Assembly: GCA_026708265.1 (NCBI GenBank)
Contig: JAPOVI010000014.1
Span: forward strand, 1-62,810
Origin: Acidobacteriota bacterium
GTDB lineage: Bacteria > Acidobacteriota > Vicinamibacteria > Vicinamibacterales > UBA8438
Length of the DNA: 62,810 nucleotides
Direction of reading: 5' to 3'
Each line of letters begins with the position of its first letter. Position 1 is the stretch's first letter. The notes under the pieces were generated by a model. It was given only the letters and a program-made list of their open reading frames with translations. It ran no database searches and was not told the DNA's origin. The translations under genes and the position numbers were made by a program. Below, piece by piece: positions 62,466-62,810 of the stretch.

Positions 62466-62810
62466 ATGCGGTACAAGCTGCTGGGGCGGAGCGGCCTGCG
62501 CGTGTCGGAGGTCTGTCTCGGCACGATGATGATGTCGACGGAGACCCCCAGCTCCGCCGGTCCCGAGGAGAGCCGCCGGATCCTGGAGGCGTTCGCGGAG
62601 AAGGGCGGCAACTACTTCGACACGTCCAACGAAGTGTACAGCGGCGGGCTCAGCGAGCGGATCCTCGGGGAGTTCGTCGCGTCCGACCGCCACCGCTACG
62701 TCGTGACGACGAAGCACACCAACACCCTGTACAGCGGAATCGACCCGAGCATCCGCGACCATCCCACCGCCGGCGGCAACCACAAGAAGCGCATGGTGCA
62801 TTCGGCCGAG
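62466..62810 (+). CDS. Aldo/keto reductase, 3' end outside the window
   Basis: The first 115 residues of an aldo/keto reductase: MRYKLLGRSGLRVSEVCLGTM, then the catalytic Asp and Tyr in FDTSNEVYSGGLSE, and the Lys in VVTTKHTN. It reduces carbonyls with NADPH. GGGAG lies close before the ATG. The frame is open to the window edge. Confidence 0.9.
   Translation, partial: MRYKLLGRSGLRVSEVCLGTMMMSTETPSSAGPEESRRILEAFAEKGGNYFDTSNEVYSGGLSERILGEFVASDRHRYVVTTKHTNTLYSGIDPSIRDHPTAGGNHKKRMVHSAE

Overview
The window is G+C-rich throughout, with long runs of codons ending in G or C and many long antisense open frames. Its gene content is typical of a heterotrophic Acidobacteriota bacterium, most like Vicinamibacteria: TonB-dependent receptors with an N-terminal carboxypeptidase-regulatory domain, many PQQ beta-propeller dehydrogenases, an M61 peptidase, DUF6152, Uma2 and small secreted NTF2-like or lipocalin-like proteins. 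This assignment is inferred from family content only. I see no rRNA, tRNA, CRISPR array or intact insertion sequence.

Layout. 0-4.6 kb: the end of an ankyrin-repeat gene, an SDR, an SRPBCC protein, a Tat-exported epoxide hydrolase and a VapBC-type toxin-antitoxin pair. 4.7-25.7 kb: an export-oriented catabolic region with a cytochrome c/propeller protein, two large TonB receptors, four PQQ quinoproteins, an M61 peptidase, a phosphotriesterase-like protein and two NTF2-like proteins. 25.8-29.3 kb: an accessory patch with a Fic toxin and its small partner, a repeat-containing membrane protein, eroded coding scraps and a cyclase-family hydrolase.

29.4-40.9 kb is the most unusual part: ten tightly packed minus-strand genes plus one divergent plus-strand gene. 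In transcription order they encode a cysteine desulfurase, a GcvH-like lipoyl carrier, a CobW-type GTPase, a stand-alone HdrA-N-like Fe-S protein, a two-cluster ferredoxin, a radical SAM enzyme, a DUF116-polyprenyl synthase fusion, a prenyltransferase-repeat protein, a squalene-hopene-cyclase-like enzyme and a hexapeptide acyltransferase. A lipoate-protein-ligase-like gene is divergent. This joins isoprenoid chain synthesis and cyclisation to sulfur mobilisation, a lipoyl arm, Fe-S electron carriers and radical chemistry. I know of no characterised pathway with this composition.

41-53 kb: a metallo-beta-lactamase-fold hydrolase, an FKBP isomerase, a cupin, and a secreted module of two paralogous unknown proteins, DUF6152 and a cytochrome c-PQQ dehydrogenase fusion. 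Then come Uma2, a duplicated lipocalin-like lipoprotein, an NAD-binding epimerase-like protein and an integral membrane protein. 53-62.8 kb: DinB, a broken AAA/DUF4143 ATPase, a CDP-alcohol phosphatidyltransferase, then a six-gene minus-strand operon (ABC ATPase, permease, amidohydrolase, small membrane protein, DesK-like kinase, LuxR-type regulator). The right edge holds a lipocalin-like protein and the start of an aldo/keto reductase.

A recurring small-scale feature is short tandem duplication at gene ends. Three stop codons (near 23.80, 43.10 and 58.18 kb) and one stop/start junction (near 32.25 kb) are each duplicated with flanking sequence.
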